Source: F23-D06 sp963620035 (GTDB lineage: Bacteria; Bacteroidota; Bacteroidia; Bacteroidales; WCHB1-69). From it: DNA of 64,000 nucleotides. A model generated the notes under the pieces. It had not been told where the DNA came from, did no database searches, and saw only the letters and a program-made list of their open reading frames with translations. Location: positions 7,151 through 71,150 of the forward strand of contig CAVEXN010000010.1 in the NCBI GenBank assembly GCA_963620035.1, given 5' to 3'. Shown piece by piece: positions 17,407 to 26,302 of the stretch (position 1 is its first letter; each line of letters begins with the position of its first letter). Position numbers and translations under genes: made by a program.

Positions 17407-17937
17407 CTACCAATAAGTTTCATTAACATGCATTTTATCATGGTAAAATCTTGCCAAAACAAAGAAATAATCGGACAGTCTGTTCAGCAATATGAGTGCG
17501 GGTTCGTATGCGGGGTTGCGGTCTGTCAGCGGCACTGCGGTGCGTTCTGCCCGGCGGCAAACTGTTCGGCACACATGGGCCTGAGCGATCGCCATGTTGC
17601 CCTGAGGCAAAATAAAGCCTTTGAATGGGGGCAACTGTTCGGACAATTCGTCAATCTTGTCCTCAATGCGTGTTGTAAAGGCCGGGATGTCCGACATTTT
17701 CCGGAAATTCTCCCATTTTTCGCACGGCGTGGCCAACATTCCGCCAACCGAGAAGAGGGTTCGTTGCACATCAGTGAGAAAATCATCGGGGGCCACTGCC
17801 ATCAGAATTCCGATTTGGGAATTAAGTTCATCAACTGTGCCATAAGCACTTATAAGCATGTCAGCCTTGCTGAGGCGGGTGCCGTCAGAGAGTGAGGTCA
17901 TACCCTTGTCGCCAGTTTTCGTATAAATTTTCATCAT
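17407..17937 (-). CDS. pduO: ATP:cob(I)alamin adenosyltransferase, PduO type
   Basis: Forms adenosylcobalamin from cob(I)alamin and ATP. From the ATG at 17937 (or 17934) the product has about 176 residues, beginning MMKIYTKTGDKGMTSL, the family ATP-binding N-terminus. YGTVDELNSQIG, a FKGFILPQG segment and the conserved CRTVCRRAERTAV helix follow, with NRLSDYFFVLAR near the end. A longer reading from 17964 is excluded because it would start upstream of the -7 box at 17953-17960. The leader is then very short (about 10 bases). The cofactor would serve B12 enzymes elsewhere in the genome, for example methylmalonyl-CoA mutase; none is in this window. Confidence 0.92.
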   Translation of the reverse strand: MMKIYTKTGDKGMTSLSDGTRLSKADMLISAYGTVDELNSQIGILMAVAPDDFLTDVQRTLFSVGGMLATPCEKWENFRKMSDIPAFTTRIEDKIDELSEQLPPFKGFILPQGNMAIAQAHVCRTVCRRAERTAVPLTDRNPAYEPALILLNRLSDYFFVLARFYHDKMHVNETYW

Positions 17938-17952
17938 TGATAAATTTTTCCG

Positions 17953-17960
17953 CAAAGGTA
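17953..17960 (-). promoter_or_regulatory. Putative -7 element for the adenosyltransferase gene
   Basis: TACCTTTG on the minus strand, 16 bases from the start codon. Only 12 bases separate it from the divergent -7 element of tRNA-Lys. Confidence 0.6.
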
Positions 17961-17972
17961 TCAAAAAAAGTG

Positions 17973-17980
17973 TATCTTTG
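17973..17980 (+). promoter_or_regulatory. Putative -7 element for tRNA-Lys
   Basis: TATCTTTG, 24 bases upstream of the mature tRNA 5' end, on the opposite strand to and very close to the adenosyltransferase promoter. Confidence 0.65.
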
Positions 17981-18003
17981 CAGCCGCAAAAGCAAAAGCA
18001 AAA

Positions 18004-18076
18004 GTCTCAGTAGCTCAGCTGGTAGAGCAATTGACTCTTAATCAATGGGTCCAGGGTTCGAATCCCTGCTGGGACA
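18004..18076 (+). tRNA. tRNA-Lys (anticodon CTT)
   Basis: Folds as a cloverleaf. The acceptor GTCTCAG pairs with CTGGGAC (one G-U). The D-arm includes AGCTCAGCTGGTAGAGC. The anticodon stem ATTGA/TCAAT holds the loop CTCTTAA (anticodon CTT, reads AAG), and the T-arm includes CAGGGTTCGAATCCCTG. The discriminator is A and CCA is not encoded. It has its own promoter upstream and a strong terminator 8 bases downstream. Confidence 0.97.
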
Positions 18077-18083
18077 CACAGGA

Positions 18084-18124
18084 AGAAGGCAGACGCGAAA
18101 ACGGTCTGCCTTCTTTGTTTTTTG
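18084..18124 (+). terminator. Terminator of tRNA-Lys
   Basis: Perfect 11-base arms AGAAGGCAGAC and GTCTGCCTTCT around a 9-base loop, followed by TTGTTTTTTT. Confidence 0.9.
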
Positions 18125-18181
18125 GATTCTGCCGCAAACCCTTGCTGTCAGCGGAATCCCCACTGCATCTCCAAGAAAAAC

Positions 18182-20446
18182 CTACTTCAGAATGAACCGC
18201 ACACCGGCATAGCCCATAATGCCCGTTATAGGCGCGTAAATGACAGTCGCGTCGAAATACTCTCCGAACGGATTGTCGGAAGATATGATCGGATCCTTCT
18301 GTTTGTAGTTCAAGAGGTTTTCTCCGCCAATATAGATTTCCCATCTTCTGAATTTCTTGGTAATCTGTGCATTCATAATGCAGTAAGTCTTTGAATACGC
18401 CGCTCTGCGATAAATGTCCGGACTGTTTTTGGTGTCGGGCAGCCTCTGCGGACCGTTGACCTGCAAGGTCACGTTGAAACTCCAGCGGTCGTACCGGGTG
18501 CTGTAATGGATGTTGAAGAGCCCTTTGTGGGGGCTGGTAAGCACTTTCTCGCGCATAACGCCACCCGACGTGTAGCGCACGTCGTTGTAACGGTAGGCCA
18601 AAAGCAGTTCCAGCCGGTTTACAGGCTTAAGCGTGAGTTCCATCTGCACCGAATGGGAACGCGACCGGTTGCCCTTTCCGTTGACAGAGCCGTTGAGGTT
18701 ATAGACATTGATGGCATGCACGTCGCGGTCAAGGTCAACGATCACCTGGTTCATGAAAGCAGTGTAGAAATAATCGACAGACACGGAGCCTTTGCCGCCA
18801 GGCATATTGAAGCGTTGCACCAGACTGATGCCGGCATTGAGAGCCTCTTCGGGCTGCAGACTTTCCGTCATGTTGTAACTGCGGCCGGAAGCAAGCAACG
18901 AAAGGTTCTCTGCCAACACGTAAGCAGTGCGGTAGCCTTTGCCTGCCGACAAGCGCAGCGAGAAGTTGTCGGTGGCCTGCCACTTCAGGTGCAGACGAGG
19001 CGTCCAGAGCAGTTTGCGGTACAATAGGTCATAGTCGAACCGCAGGCCGGCCATCACGACAAGTTTTGGTTCTATTATGTAGCAGTACTCACCGAAGAGT
19101 CCGGGCACTGTCTGGTGCGAAATGGATGTATAAAGGCTGTCGGAGGTGGCGGCTCGTGCCACCCGTTCCGCATACCCGTCATACGAAAGACTTGCTCCGG
19201 CGGTAAGTTTGTGCCGTTTGAGTGCGCCGTATTTGTTGGAATACAGAACATTGGCATAAAAACTATGTTGCGTGGCATCAAAATGGCGCTTTCCGAATTG
19301 CGCCTGTGTAAAACTGGCAGAATATGAGAGTATCGTACCGATGCTTTCATCCTCGCCTTTGAGCAGGAAACCGTTTTTGGTGATGAAATCGACTTTCTTG
19401 TTGTCAATGCGGATGCCGTAGATGCTGTCGGGCAGCGTTTCTGGTCGGAAGCTGTTCCCCGTTTGTCCGCCGGCACGGTCGTCCCATACAAAACCTGCGA
19501 GTGTGCGGTTGACGTACTTGCCCGGCACTTTCACGTCCCATCGGTTCATCACGTTCAGCTGCCTGTTGAGCGGTGCGTCGAGGAAGCCGTCACCGTTCAT
19601 GTCCATTTTCGCGAACTGGTCTCCCAAAGACAGGAACAGCATCGTAGCGGCGTTGTCCTCGTCTTTGCGTCCCACCTTGAGACGGGTGTTGAAGTTGAGT
19701 TCGCCCTTTCCCATCGAGTTGCCGTAAAGGTTGAGAAAGAGCCTTTCGTTGTTGGTTTCCGGTTTCTTGTAATCCACATTCACCTGTCCCGTGATCGCCT
19801 CGTAGCCGTTGGTCACGGAGGTCACGCCTTTGGAGACACTGATTGACTCCATCCAGCTGCCGGGCACGAAACCGAGACCAAACTGCTGGGTAAGCAGACG
19901 GATATAGGGCACATTCTCGAGCAGTATCTGGCTGTAGATTCCGGCGAGTCCGAGCATCGAAATCTGTTTGGCCCCGGTGACGGCATCGGAATACTCCATA
20001 TCCACTGCCACGGTACTTTCGAAGCTCTCGGCAAGGTTGCAACAGGCTGCACGTCGAAGCCCTTGCTGCGTGATGACCGTGGTGAGAATAGGCTGTGTGG
20101 AGATGAACGAACCGTCGCGTGCCACCACCTGCACTTCGGACAAGGAATGGATACGCGACAAACAGATGGTGATGTCCTGCTGAACAGTGGCGATTCTCAA
20201 GGTCTCCGTTTCGTAAGAGGGGAAAGAGACCAGAAGCGTGTCCGTCTTGGCACGGGGGATGGAAAAAACGCCGTCGGCGTCGGTATAGGTGCCGATATCG
20301 GTATGCAGCCATTGCAACGCCGCCGCCGACACCGCGCTGGTGTCTCCATGTTCGTTGATTTCGCATACCCGCCCGCGCAAATGTTGCGAATATGTTAATG
20401 AAAAGCAAGTTATTGTCAGTATTAAACAGCAAAAATAATTCTTCAT
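18182..20446 (-). CDS. TonB-dependent outer-membrane receptor, substrate unknown
   Basis: A 754-residue outer-membrane transporter. It has a signal peptide (MKNYFCCLILTITCFSLTYS) and a carboxypeptidase-like beta-sandwich domain (about 22-95; TYTDADGVFSIPR and VSFPSYETETLRI are typical). A plug domain (about 105-220) contains QILLENVPYIRLLTQQFGLG and GYEAITGQVNVDYKKPE, and a C-terminal barrel ends in the aromatic-rich strand GYAGVRFILK. The plug ending in GQVNVDYKKPE resembles siderophore, heme or metal receptors of the CirA/BtuB kind, but the ligand cannot be told. It stands apart from the second receptor, with its own -7 box 22 bases upstream. The adenosyltransferase next door (across a tRNA) hints at cobalamin, but no B12 riboswitch is visible and the leader is too short for one. 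Confidence 0.85.
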   Translation of the reverse strand: MKNYFCCLILTITCFSLTYSQHLRGRVCEINEHGDTSAVSAAALQWLHTDIGTYTDADGVFSIPRAKTDTLLVSFPSYETETLRIATVQQDITICLSRIHSLSEVQVVARDGSFISTQPILTTVITQQGLRRAACCNLAESFESTVAVDMEYSDAVTGAKQISMLGLAGIYSQILLENVPYIRLLTQQFGLGFVPGSWMESISVSKGVTSVTNGYEAITGQVNVDYKKPETNNERLFLNLYGNSMGKGELNFNTRLKVGRKDEDNAATMLFLSLGDQFAKMDMNGDGFLDAPLNRQLNVMNRWDVKVPGKYVNRTLAGFVWDDRAGGQTGNSFRPETLPDSIYGIRIDNKKVDFITKNGFLLKGEDESIGTILSYSASFTQAQFGKRHFDATQHSFYANVLYSNKYGALKRHKLTAGASLSYDGYAERVARAATSDSLYTSISHQTVPGLFGEYCYIIEPKLVVMAGLRFDYDLLYRKLLWTPRLHLKWQATDNFSLRLSAGKGYRTAYVLAENLSLLASGRSYNMTESLQPEEALNAGISLVQRFNMPGGKGSVSVDYFYTAFMNQVIVDLDRDVHAINVYNLNGSVNGKGNRSRSHSVQMELTLKPVNRLELLLAYRYNDVRYTSGGVMREKVLTSPHKGLFNIHYSTRYDRWSFNVTLQVNGPQRLPDTKNSPDIYRRAAYSKTYCIMNAQITKKFRRWEIYIGGENLLNYKQKDPIISSDNPFGEYFDATVIYAPITGIMGYAGVRFILK

Positions 20447-20467
20447 ATCGTTCTGTCAACAGAGCGG

Positions 20468-20475
20468 CAAAAGTA
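20468..20475 (-). promoter_or_regulatory. Putative -7 element for the TonB receptor gene
   Basis: TACTTTTG on the minus strand, leaving a leader of about 15 bases. Confidence 0.5.
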
Positions 20476-20498
20476 AGAAAAAGAAAGATTTGCACCCA

Positions 20499-21431
20499 CT
20501 ACTCTTCCCAAATGACGGTATCCGTCTTGGATGCGTAGCCGCACCATGCCCCTAACACATCATCACCCTCGATGTTGGAGACAACCGGTGCGGGATTCAT
20601 AAAGGGGTTGGACCCCATCACGGCCTCATAGCCGCCCGTGGCCAAGAACCGGTAGGTGGCATAGTCCATACGGCTGTACTTCACAAACACCGTGTCGCCG
20701 GGTCTGAACGACAGACGGCGGTAATTGCGGGCCTCGTCTTCAGACATATTCGCCGACAAGATGGAGGACACCCCATAACGTTCCAGCTCATAATTGAAAG
20801 TGAGCCCGTTGAAAGTGCGGTCATCGAATGCCGGCGGCAGCGTGCTCGCCCACAAGCGGTCGCGGAACTCTGCGCAGTACACTTTGACCTGGAAGCGGTA
20901 ATAGTCCGTCGTGGCGGCGTCATCCGTCAACAACACACGCAAGGTCCTCATAGTGTCGGCATTCACAAGGTCTGACGGACAGTCGAACCATAGCGAGTCT
21001 ATGTCGAAGGTCTGCGGTATGAACGTCTTGGCCATATAGGTCTTTCCTCCGTGCTTCACCGTCAGCGTATAGGAGGTGTTCTCTTTGCCGAGAATGTGGC
21101 TGCCTTTGTACGCAAAGTAGAGCGGAGAGGCGCTGCTGTACTGGAACGACAGCCTTTCGCTTTCTCCGTCAGAGGTGGCAATCGAAACCTCGGCATCCAT
21201 CACCAGCACGCTGTCTTTAAGGTACTGAAGATCCATTTCCGAAAAATAGGGAATGCTACGGGTGATGACGACTAATGCGGGCTCCCCGTTCTCGATGCTG
21301 CCCTCAATCACGAGTTTTGGGGTGTATTCGGGCAACTCGACTTCAATTTCAGTCTGGCATCCCGACAGAAGCAAGCAGGCCAATGGGACAAACAAAAAAA
21401 ATGTCTGTTTTATTGCGGATTTGAGTTTCAT
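20499..21431 (-). CDS. DUF4249 outer-membrane lipoprotein
   Basis: A 310-residue lipoprotein from the ATG at 21431: MKLKSAIKQTFFLFVPLACL leads to a lipobox LLLSGC with the cysteine at residue 25. Longer in-frame readings to 21461 would overlap the upstream gene and precede the signal peptide with hydrophobic clutter. The opening VELPEYTPKLVIEGSIENGE and a later YTLTVKHGGKTYMAKTFIPQ are DUF4249 hallmarks. In Bacteroidota, DUF4249 lipoproteins are encoded directly after a TonB receptor and are thought to sit on its outer face like SusD caps a SusC; that pairing is seen here, 11 bases after the receptor stop. The ligand is unknown. Confidence 0.85.
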   Translation of the reverse strand: MKLKSAIKQTFFLFVPLACLLLSGCQTEIEVELPEYTPKLVIEGSIENGEPALVVITRSIPYFSEMDLQYLKDSVLVMDAEVSIATSDGESERLSFQYSSASPLYFAYKGSHILGKENTSYTLTVKHGGKTYMAKTFIPQTFDIDSLWFDCPSDLVNADTMRTLRVLLTDDAATTDYYRFQVKVYCAEFRDRLWASTLPPAFDDRTFNGLTFNYELERYGVSSILSANMSEDEARNYRRLSFRPGDTVFVKYSRMDYATYRFLATGGYEAVMGSNPFMNPAPVVSNIEGDDVLGAWCGYASKTDTVIWEE

Positions 21432-21442
21432 AATATGCATCA

Positions 21443-23866
21443 TTAAAATTTGAACCACCATAATACGGAGGGGATAATCGGGAAGAGGCTCATCTGATAA
21501 GCCTTTGTCTGCAGGGAGAATTCTGGGTTTGCTGCCGACATGTCCAGAACGGCGTCAGTCTCGAAGAAGATGAAAAGCGGGTTTTTGCGGTTATAGACAT
21601 TATAGACAGAGAAGTTAAGGCCTGTCTCGAATCGTCGTGTTTTCTTCACCGTCCAGTTCACGGCCAAGTCGAGGCGATGGTATGGCGGCAGTCGGTAGGC
21701 ATTGCGGTCGCTGTACTCGGTGATGACGGAGCCCATATAGAAATAGTAGCCGAGAGGGATGGTCATCGTGTTGCCCGAAGCATAGACCCACAAGGCGGAA
21801 ACGCTCAACTTGTTGCGCAGGATTTCGTACGAAAGGCTGACGGAGACGTCGTGGCGGCGGTCGTATTTTGCCCAGAAAGGCTTTCCGTTGTTCAGGTCGT
21901 CAAACTGCCGGCGGGTGAATCCCAGCGTATAGCCCAAAAAGCCCGTGAAACGTCCCCGCGTCTTCTTCACGAAGAACTCCGCCCCGCAAGACCAGCCTTT
22001 CCCGTAAACGTACAGCTGGTCGGGATTGACGACGACAGAAGACAGTTCCAATCCTTCGCGGTACTCGGCAAGGTGGTACATCTGCTTATAATAGAGGTCG
22101 ATGTACGTTTCAAACATATTCTGCCTGAAATTGCGGAATACGCCTAACGAAGTCTGCAGCACCGTCTGCGGCAGCAACAGATCGGTAGAGGGCATCCACA
22201 CGTCTGTAGGCAGCGATATGGACGCCATCGAGATCTGGTGCATGAACTGGTTGTTGAGCGTGGCGGAGAGTTTGAGCGAGGTGGCGCTGTCGATCAGGAA
22301 TCGCAGCGAGAAACGGGGTTCCAAGCGGTTATAGTTGCTCACCGGCTTGCCGGCTTTATAAAAGACGGAATCCATGACACCACCCTTTTCGTCAAGTACA
22401 TAGCGCGTGAAAGGCCCCAAGTGGCCAAAATTGGTATAGCGCAGCCCTATGTTGAGTTTCCATCTGCGCGACACGTCCCACTCGTCGTGAGCATAGATGC
22501 TGAACTCGTTGGCCAGATAGGGGGTCACCTCCGGGAGGCTGAAGTCGTACCCCTCTCCGGCCCGCACGGAATACTGTCCGGGATAACAGACGTGGAAGAT
22601 GTTGTGCAAGCCGAAACGGATGTTGTGCTTCGGTGTCGGCAGCCACGTCAATTCGCTCTTGAGCGCATAGTCGCGCACCCCCGACTTGAGCGTGAACGAA
22701 TAGACATCCATCCCCATATCTGTGGAAAAATCGTAGTAACTGAACGTAGCAGAAGTGTTGAGGAACAGTCCCGCGTTGAAGATGCAGTTCCAGCGGGCAG
22801 AAGCGGCGGCATTGCCCCAGTTGAACTTGAATGTGGTAAGGTTTGAGGTCGATCTGAATCCATAATTGTCTTTGCCGTAATAGGCATCGAAACAGAGGCG
22901 GTTGCGGTCGTTGACGACAACGTTTATTTTGGCATTCAGGTCGTAGAAATAGAAACCTATGCCTTTCATCGGTGAAGTCCGCTTAAGGAAAGGCTGCACG
23001 AGGGCGTCGATGTAAGTTCGCCGTCCCGAGATGATGAACGATGCCTTGTCCTTCTTTATCGGACCCTGCACGGTAAGATGGGAGAATATGAGCCCGATGC
23101 CGCCCTCCGTCACAAAGCGTTTCATATTGCCGTCTTTCTGATAGACGTTCAGCACCGAGGCGGCTCTTCCGCCGTAGTAGGCGGGCATGCCCGATTTGAC
23201 CATATCTATGCTTTTCACGGCGTTGGCGTTGAACACAGAGAAGAACCCGAACAAATGGGACGCATTGTATATGGTAGCGTCATCGAGGAGGATGAGGTTC
23301 TGGTCGGTGCCGCTTCCGCGCACATAATAGCCGCTGTTGCCCTCGCCGCCCGACTGCACGCCGGGAAGCAGCTGCACAGACTTCAGGATGTCCGCCTCGC
23401 CCAGCAGTGCCGGCAATGCCTTGATGGTTTCCATCTTCAGTTCCATACGTCCCACGTCGGCGCCGGCGATGTTGCGGTCATCTCGCTCGCCCGACACCAC
23501 CACCTCATCGCCCGTGATGACGGCGGCCGACAGATCGAAATGGCGCGTCATCGTCTTTGACATTCTCACCGTCTCCACGACCGGAACATACGCCATATGC
23601 TTCACCGACAAGCGGTAAGTACCCGCTGGCACAGTCACAGAATAAAAACCTGCCGTATTGGTGATGCACCCCTGCGGTTCCTGATGGCCGGCCGTGTCGG
23701 TGAGGATGACATAAACACCGGCCAGCGATTCTCCGTTGACCGCATCCTTGACACTTCCCGACAGTGTAACCCGTTGCGCCACAGCCCCTGACGGCAAGAG
23801 TAACAACAGCAATGCTACCCGAAGCCAGAGTCCCTTTGAGAATGTATTCTTATCTTTCAAAAACAT
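21443..23866 (-). CDS. TonB-dependent receptor partnered with a DUF4249 lipoprotein
   Basis: An 807-residue outer-membrane receptor. The signal peptide ends near GAVAQ (residue 31), after a charged 14-residue start (MFLKDKNTFSKGLW) that may be longer than the true one. A carboxypeptidase-like domain (about 33-110) contains LSGSVKDAVNGESLAGVYV and GFYSVTVPAGTYRLSVKHM. The plug (about 125-240) contains ILKSVQLLPGVQSGGEGNSG, YYVRGSGTDQNLILLDDATI and SGMPAYYGGRAASVLNVYQK. A barrel of about 560 residues follows. The plug wording is that of the receptor class paired with DUF4249 proteins, and such a gene follows immediately. No exact -7 box was found upstream. Confidence 0.88.
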   Translation of the reverse strand: MFLKDKNTFSKGLWLRVALLLLLLPSGAVAQRVTLSGSVKDAVNGESLAGVYVILTDTAGHQEPQGCITNTAGFYSVTVPAGTYRLSVKHMAYVPVVETVRMSKTMTRHFDLSAAVITGDEVVVSGERDDRNIAGADVGRMELKMETIKALPALLGEADILKSVQLLPGVQSGGEGNSGYYVRGSGTDQNLILLDDATIYNASHLFGFFSVFNANAVKSIDMVKSGMPAYYGGRAASVLNVYQKDGNMKRFVTEGGIGLIFSHLTVQGPIKKDKASFIISGRRTYIDALVQPFLKRTSPMKGIGFYFYDLNAKINVVVNDRNRLCFDAYYGKDNYGFRSTSNLTTFKFNWGNAAASARWNCIFNAGLFLNTSATFSYYDFSTDMGMDVYSFTLKSGVRDYALKSELTWLPTPKHNIRFGLHNIFHVCYPGQYSVRAGEGYDFSLPEVTPYLANEFSIYAHDEWDVSRRWKLNIGLRYTNFGHLGPFTRYVLDEKGGVMDSVFYKAGKPVSNYNRLEPRFSLRFLIDSATSLKLSATLNNQFMHQISMASISLPTDVWMPSTDLLLPQTVLQTSLGVFRNFRQNMFETYIDLYYKQMYHLAEYREGLELSSVVVNPDQLYVYGKGWSCGAEFFVKKTRGRFTGFLGYTLGFTRRQFDDLNNGKPFWAKYDRRHDVSVSLSYEILRNKLSVSALWVYASGNTMTIPLGYYFYMGSVITEYSDRNAYRLPPYHRLDLAVNWTVKKTRRFETGLNFSVYNVYNRKNPLFIFFETDAVLDMSAANPEFSLQTKAYQMSLFPIIPSVLWWFKF

Positions 23867-23944
23867 AGCGAAAAGAAACGCTCAACGGACACTGATATTA
23901 TACATTTTTTCAGATTTTTTCAGACGTGCCGTCCAGATTTTCGC

Positions 23945-23952
23945 TATCTTTG
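23945..23952 (+). promoter_or_regulatory. Putative -7 element for the PatB-type aminotransferase gene
   Basis: TATCTTTG, giving a leader of about 29 bases to the ATG at 23988 and ruling out all longer readings of that frame. Confidence 0.65.
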
Positions 23953-23987
23953 CGCCATTTGTCATTGCAAAACAAAACAATACGTCA

Positions 23988-25172
23988 ATGTATAAAAAAA
24001 AATATAATTTCGATGAGATAATACCCCGTCGGGGCACCTCCAGCGTCAAGCACGATATGCTCAAGGCCGTATTCGGCACAGACGACATCTTGCCGATGTG
24101 GGTGGCGGACATGGACTTCAGGACACCTGACTTCATCGTGGATGCGGTCAGGAAAAGGTGCGAACACGAGGTTTTCGCCTACACTTTCGCTCCAGAGCAT
24201 TATAAGATGTCGGCCATCAACTGGATGCAGAAGCACTACCGCATCCGCACCTCCTGGAAAGAGATCCATTTCGTCCCGGGCATCGTGCAAGGCATTGCCT
24301 TTGCCCTGCAAGCCTTTACGGTTCCGGGCGACAAAGTGCTCATAACCACGCCCGTTTATCCGCCGTTCATCAACGTGCCGCACCGCAGCGGACGCGTATT
24401 CGTGAGCAGTCCGCTCCAAACCGAGAACGGACGTTTCACTTTCAATTTTAACGACTTGGAAGAAAAAGCAAAAGGCTGTAAGCTGTTGATTCTTGCCAAC
24501 CCTCACAATCCCGGCGGCACCGTTTGGACACCTGAAGAACTCCGGCAAGTTGCAGACATCTGCCAACGGCAGCACGTGCTGGTTCTTTCCGACGAAATAC
24601 ATGCCGACCTCACCCTGCCCGGCTATCACCACACCTCTTTCTCTACCGTGTCAGAAGCAGCATTCAACAACTCCATCACCTTCATAGCGCCCAGCAAAAC
24701 CTTCAATATGGCAGGGCTTTCCTCTTCACTGTGCCATGTGCCCGACCCAGGGATCAGGAAACAATTCTTCGGCTTCCTGGACGCCAACGAATTGTCGCTC
24801 GGGTCCCTGTTCGCCTACATTGCCGCCGACGCCGCATTCTCAAACGGCGAGGAGTGGCTGCGGCAATTGCTGGAATACCTGCAGCACAACATCGACTTTG
24901 CCCAAAAATACCTTGACCGAAACATCCCGGAAATCAGGATGATGAAGCCGGAAGCCTCATTCCTGCTCTGGCTTGACTTCAGGAACCTGCATCTGAACCA
25001 GAAAGAACTTGTCAACCTGCTGGTTCACGATGCCAAAGTCGGACTGAACAGCGGCACCGACTACGGACCGGAAGGCGAAGGATTTATGCGAATGAATATC
25101 GGGACACCGCTATCCGTCGTGAAGGAGGCCCTTGACCGAATTGCGGAAAGCGTCAAGCGACTTCATCAATAA
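23988..25172 (+). CDS. patB: MalY/PatB-type PLP-dependent C-S lyase (cystathionine beta-lyase class)
   Basis: A fold-type I PLP enzyme of 394 residues that most likely cleaves cystathionine or cysteine to pyruvate, ammonia and a thiol or sulfide. The start MYKKKYNFDEIIPRRGTSSV is the family N-terminus; the open frame continues upstream but contains the promoter. Key parts: KHDMLKAVFGTDDILPMWVA with the DMDF motif near 41-44, NPHNPGGTVW near 171, SDEIHADL with the PLP-binding D202, and the Schiff-base lysine K237 in APSKTFNMAGL. A methionine-biosynthesis role, or sulfide release from cysteine as in oral anaerobes, is equally possible. Its last 63 bases overlap tail-to-tail with the EPSP synthase gene on the other strand. 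Confidence 0.88.
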   Translation: MYKKKYNFDEIIPRRGTSSVKHDMLKAVFGTDDILPMWVADMDFRTPDFIVDAVRKRCEHEVFAYTFAPEHYKMSAINWMQKHYRIRTSWKEIHFVPGIVQGIAFALQAFTVPGDKVLITTPVYPPFINVPHRSGRVFVSSPLQTENGRFTFNFNDLEEKAKGCKLLILANPHNPGGTVWTPEELRQVADICQRQHVLVLSDEIHADLTLPGYHHTSFSTVSEAAFNNSITFIAPSKTFNMAGLSSSLCHVPDPGIRKQFFGFLDANELSLGSLFAYIAADAAFSNGEEWLRQLLEYLQHNIDFAQKYLDRNIPEIRMMKPEASFLLWLDFRNLHLNQKELVNLLVHDAKVGLNSGTDYGPEGEGFMRMNIGTPLSVVKEALDRIAESVKRLHQ

Positions 25173-26297
25173 CGGATAGGATTTCCGGAGGCACGACACG
25201 TCATCGAGTCTTGCGTCAGGTCCAAACAGCAAAAACGCCATCGCCAACCGATGGTCTTGGCATGTATGAAAAATCCAAGGCAGCGGCGGAAAAATGGCTT
25301 GCGGTTTCCCTTTGATGCTGAAAGAGTCCTCCTCATTTGCCATTTGCTCTGAAAAAGGGGACAGTTGCTTGCGTATGTTTGCTGTACGGTCAGATTCCTT
25401 GTATTGTAAATTGCGGGTGTGCGAAAACCGGAACTCTGCCGGCAAAAGGGTGGCCAAAGCCGCCAACACGGGGAAAAGGTCCGGGGTTGCCGACAAGTCA
25501 AAGTCAAGGCTGAACCCAGGCCGCGGCGTTGTGCCGCCAATGCGGACTCCGTCCTCGGTCTCTACACTTTTCACTCCCATTTTGGCAAACCATTTTGCCG
25601 CGACAGCATCCCCTTGAACAGAATCGAGCGACAGGTTTTTCAGGAGGAAAGACTCTTGAGGATAGAGCAACGCCATCGCATACCAAAAGACCGCCGCGCT
25701 CCAGTCGCCGGGTCTTCCTATGGGCGTATGTTCGTACGGATATTCGGGAATAGTCACGGGACATGGCAGACAAGCCTGTGTCATAGTTATATATGGCAAC
25801 GAGGTTGCGACCGCAGAAACATGCAGTTCCTTGAGTCCGAGCAGCGGCGCCGACAGGAGCAACGCAGAAGCGAACTGCGACGAGCGGGAACAGTCAACCG
25901 ACAGGGAGGCGGCTTCAAGCCGTTTGCCTTCAATGCGCCAGCCCGGCGGGACCCTTTCGACAGATGCGCCGACGTTGCGCAACACCACAAGCAGTTCCTC
26001 AATGGGTCGCTGCAGCAGCCTTTCGGTTCCGGTAAGGAGCCACCGGCCGGGCGTGGCCGACAGCAACGGCAACATAAACCGGTAGGCCGCACCGCAGTCT
26101 TGCACATCAATGACAGCCTCCGGCCTGGCGAGCGTCTTGGCTTGCTGCAAGGCCGACAACGCTGCGGCAACAGTCTCCACGTCCGAGCAATGAACGCTGC
26201 GGCAAAGCGGCAATGGCCGGCCCGTCTGCACAAAATGCACAAACTGCTTTCTGATGACGATGCTTTTGCACTCTGGAACGGAAATCACATGTAACAT
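25110..26297 (-). CDS. aroA: 3-phosphoshikimate 1-carboxyvinyltransferase (EPSP synthase), divergent
   Basis: Joins shikimate-3-phosphate and phosphoenolpyruvate in the chorismate pathway. From the ATG at 26297 the product has 395 residues. Conserved active-site positions (E. coli numbers): K22, S23 and R27 in PECKSIVIR, R100 in DCGAAYR, R124 in LQRPIEELL, S169-S170-Q171 in RSSQFASALL, S197 in TSLPYI, D313 in ATPDLFPVL, E341 and R344 in KESDR, R386 in DHRLAMAF, and K411 in LRKSYP. The usual T97 is Ala and M99 is Tyr here. The N-terminus is about 10 residues shorter than in E. coli. A -7 box at 26303-26310 would put the transcription start within a few bases of the ATG, so the mRNA may be almost leaderless. 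It overlaps the convergent patB gene by 63 bases. Confidence 0.85.
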   Translation of the reverse strand: MLHVISVPECKSIVIRKQFVHFVQTGRPLPLCRSVHCSDVETVAAALSALQQAKTLARPEAVIDVQDCGAAYRFMLPLLSATPGRWLLTGTERLLQRPIEELLVVLRNVGASVERVPPGWRIEGKRLEAASLSVDCSRSSQFASALLLSAPLLGLKELHVSAVATSLPYITMTQACLPCPVTIPEYPYEHTPIGRPGDWSAAVFWYAMALLYPQESFLLKNLSLDSVQGDAVAAKWFAKMGVKSVETEDGVRIGGTTPRPGFSLDFDLSATPDLFPVLAALATLLPAEFRFSHTRNLQYKESDRTANIRKQLSPFSEQMANEEDSFSIKGKPQAIFPPLPWIFHTCQDHRLAMAFLLFGPDARLDDVSCLRKSYPLLMKSLDAFRNSVKGLLHDG

Positions 26298-26302
26298 GGC
26301 GA

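Noticed and set aside
19590..20495. 301-codon minus-strand frame over the start of the TonB receptor
   Set aside because: Overlaps the signal peptide and plug of the receptor in another frame, low-complexity Arg/His composition.
17938..20498. Cobalamin riboswitch or B12-uptake assignment for the TonB receptor
   Set aside because: The -7 box leaves only about 15 bases of leader, no B12-box is visible, and the neighbouring adenosyltransferase is on another transcript across a tRNA gene.
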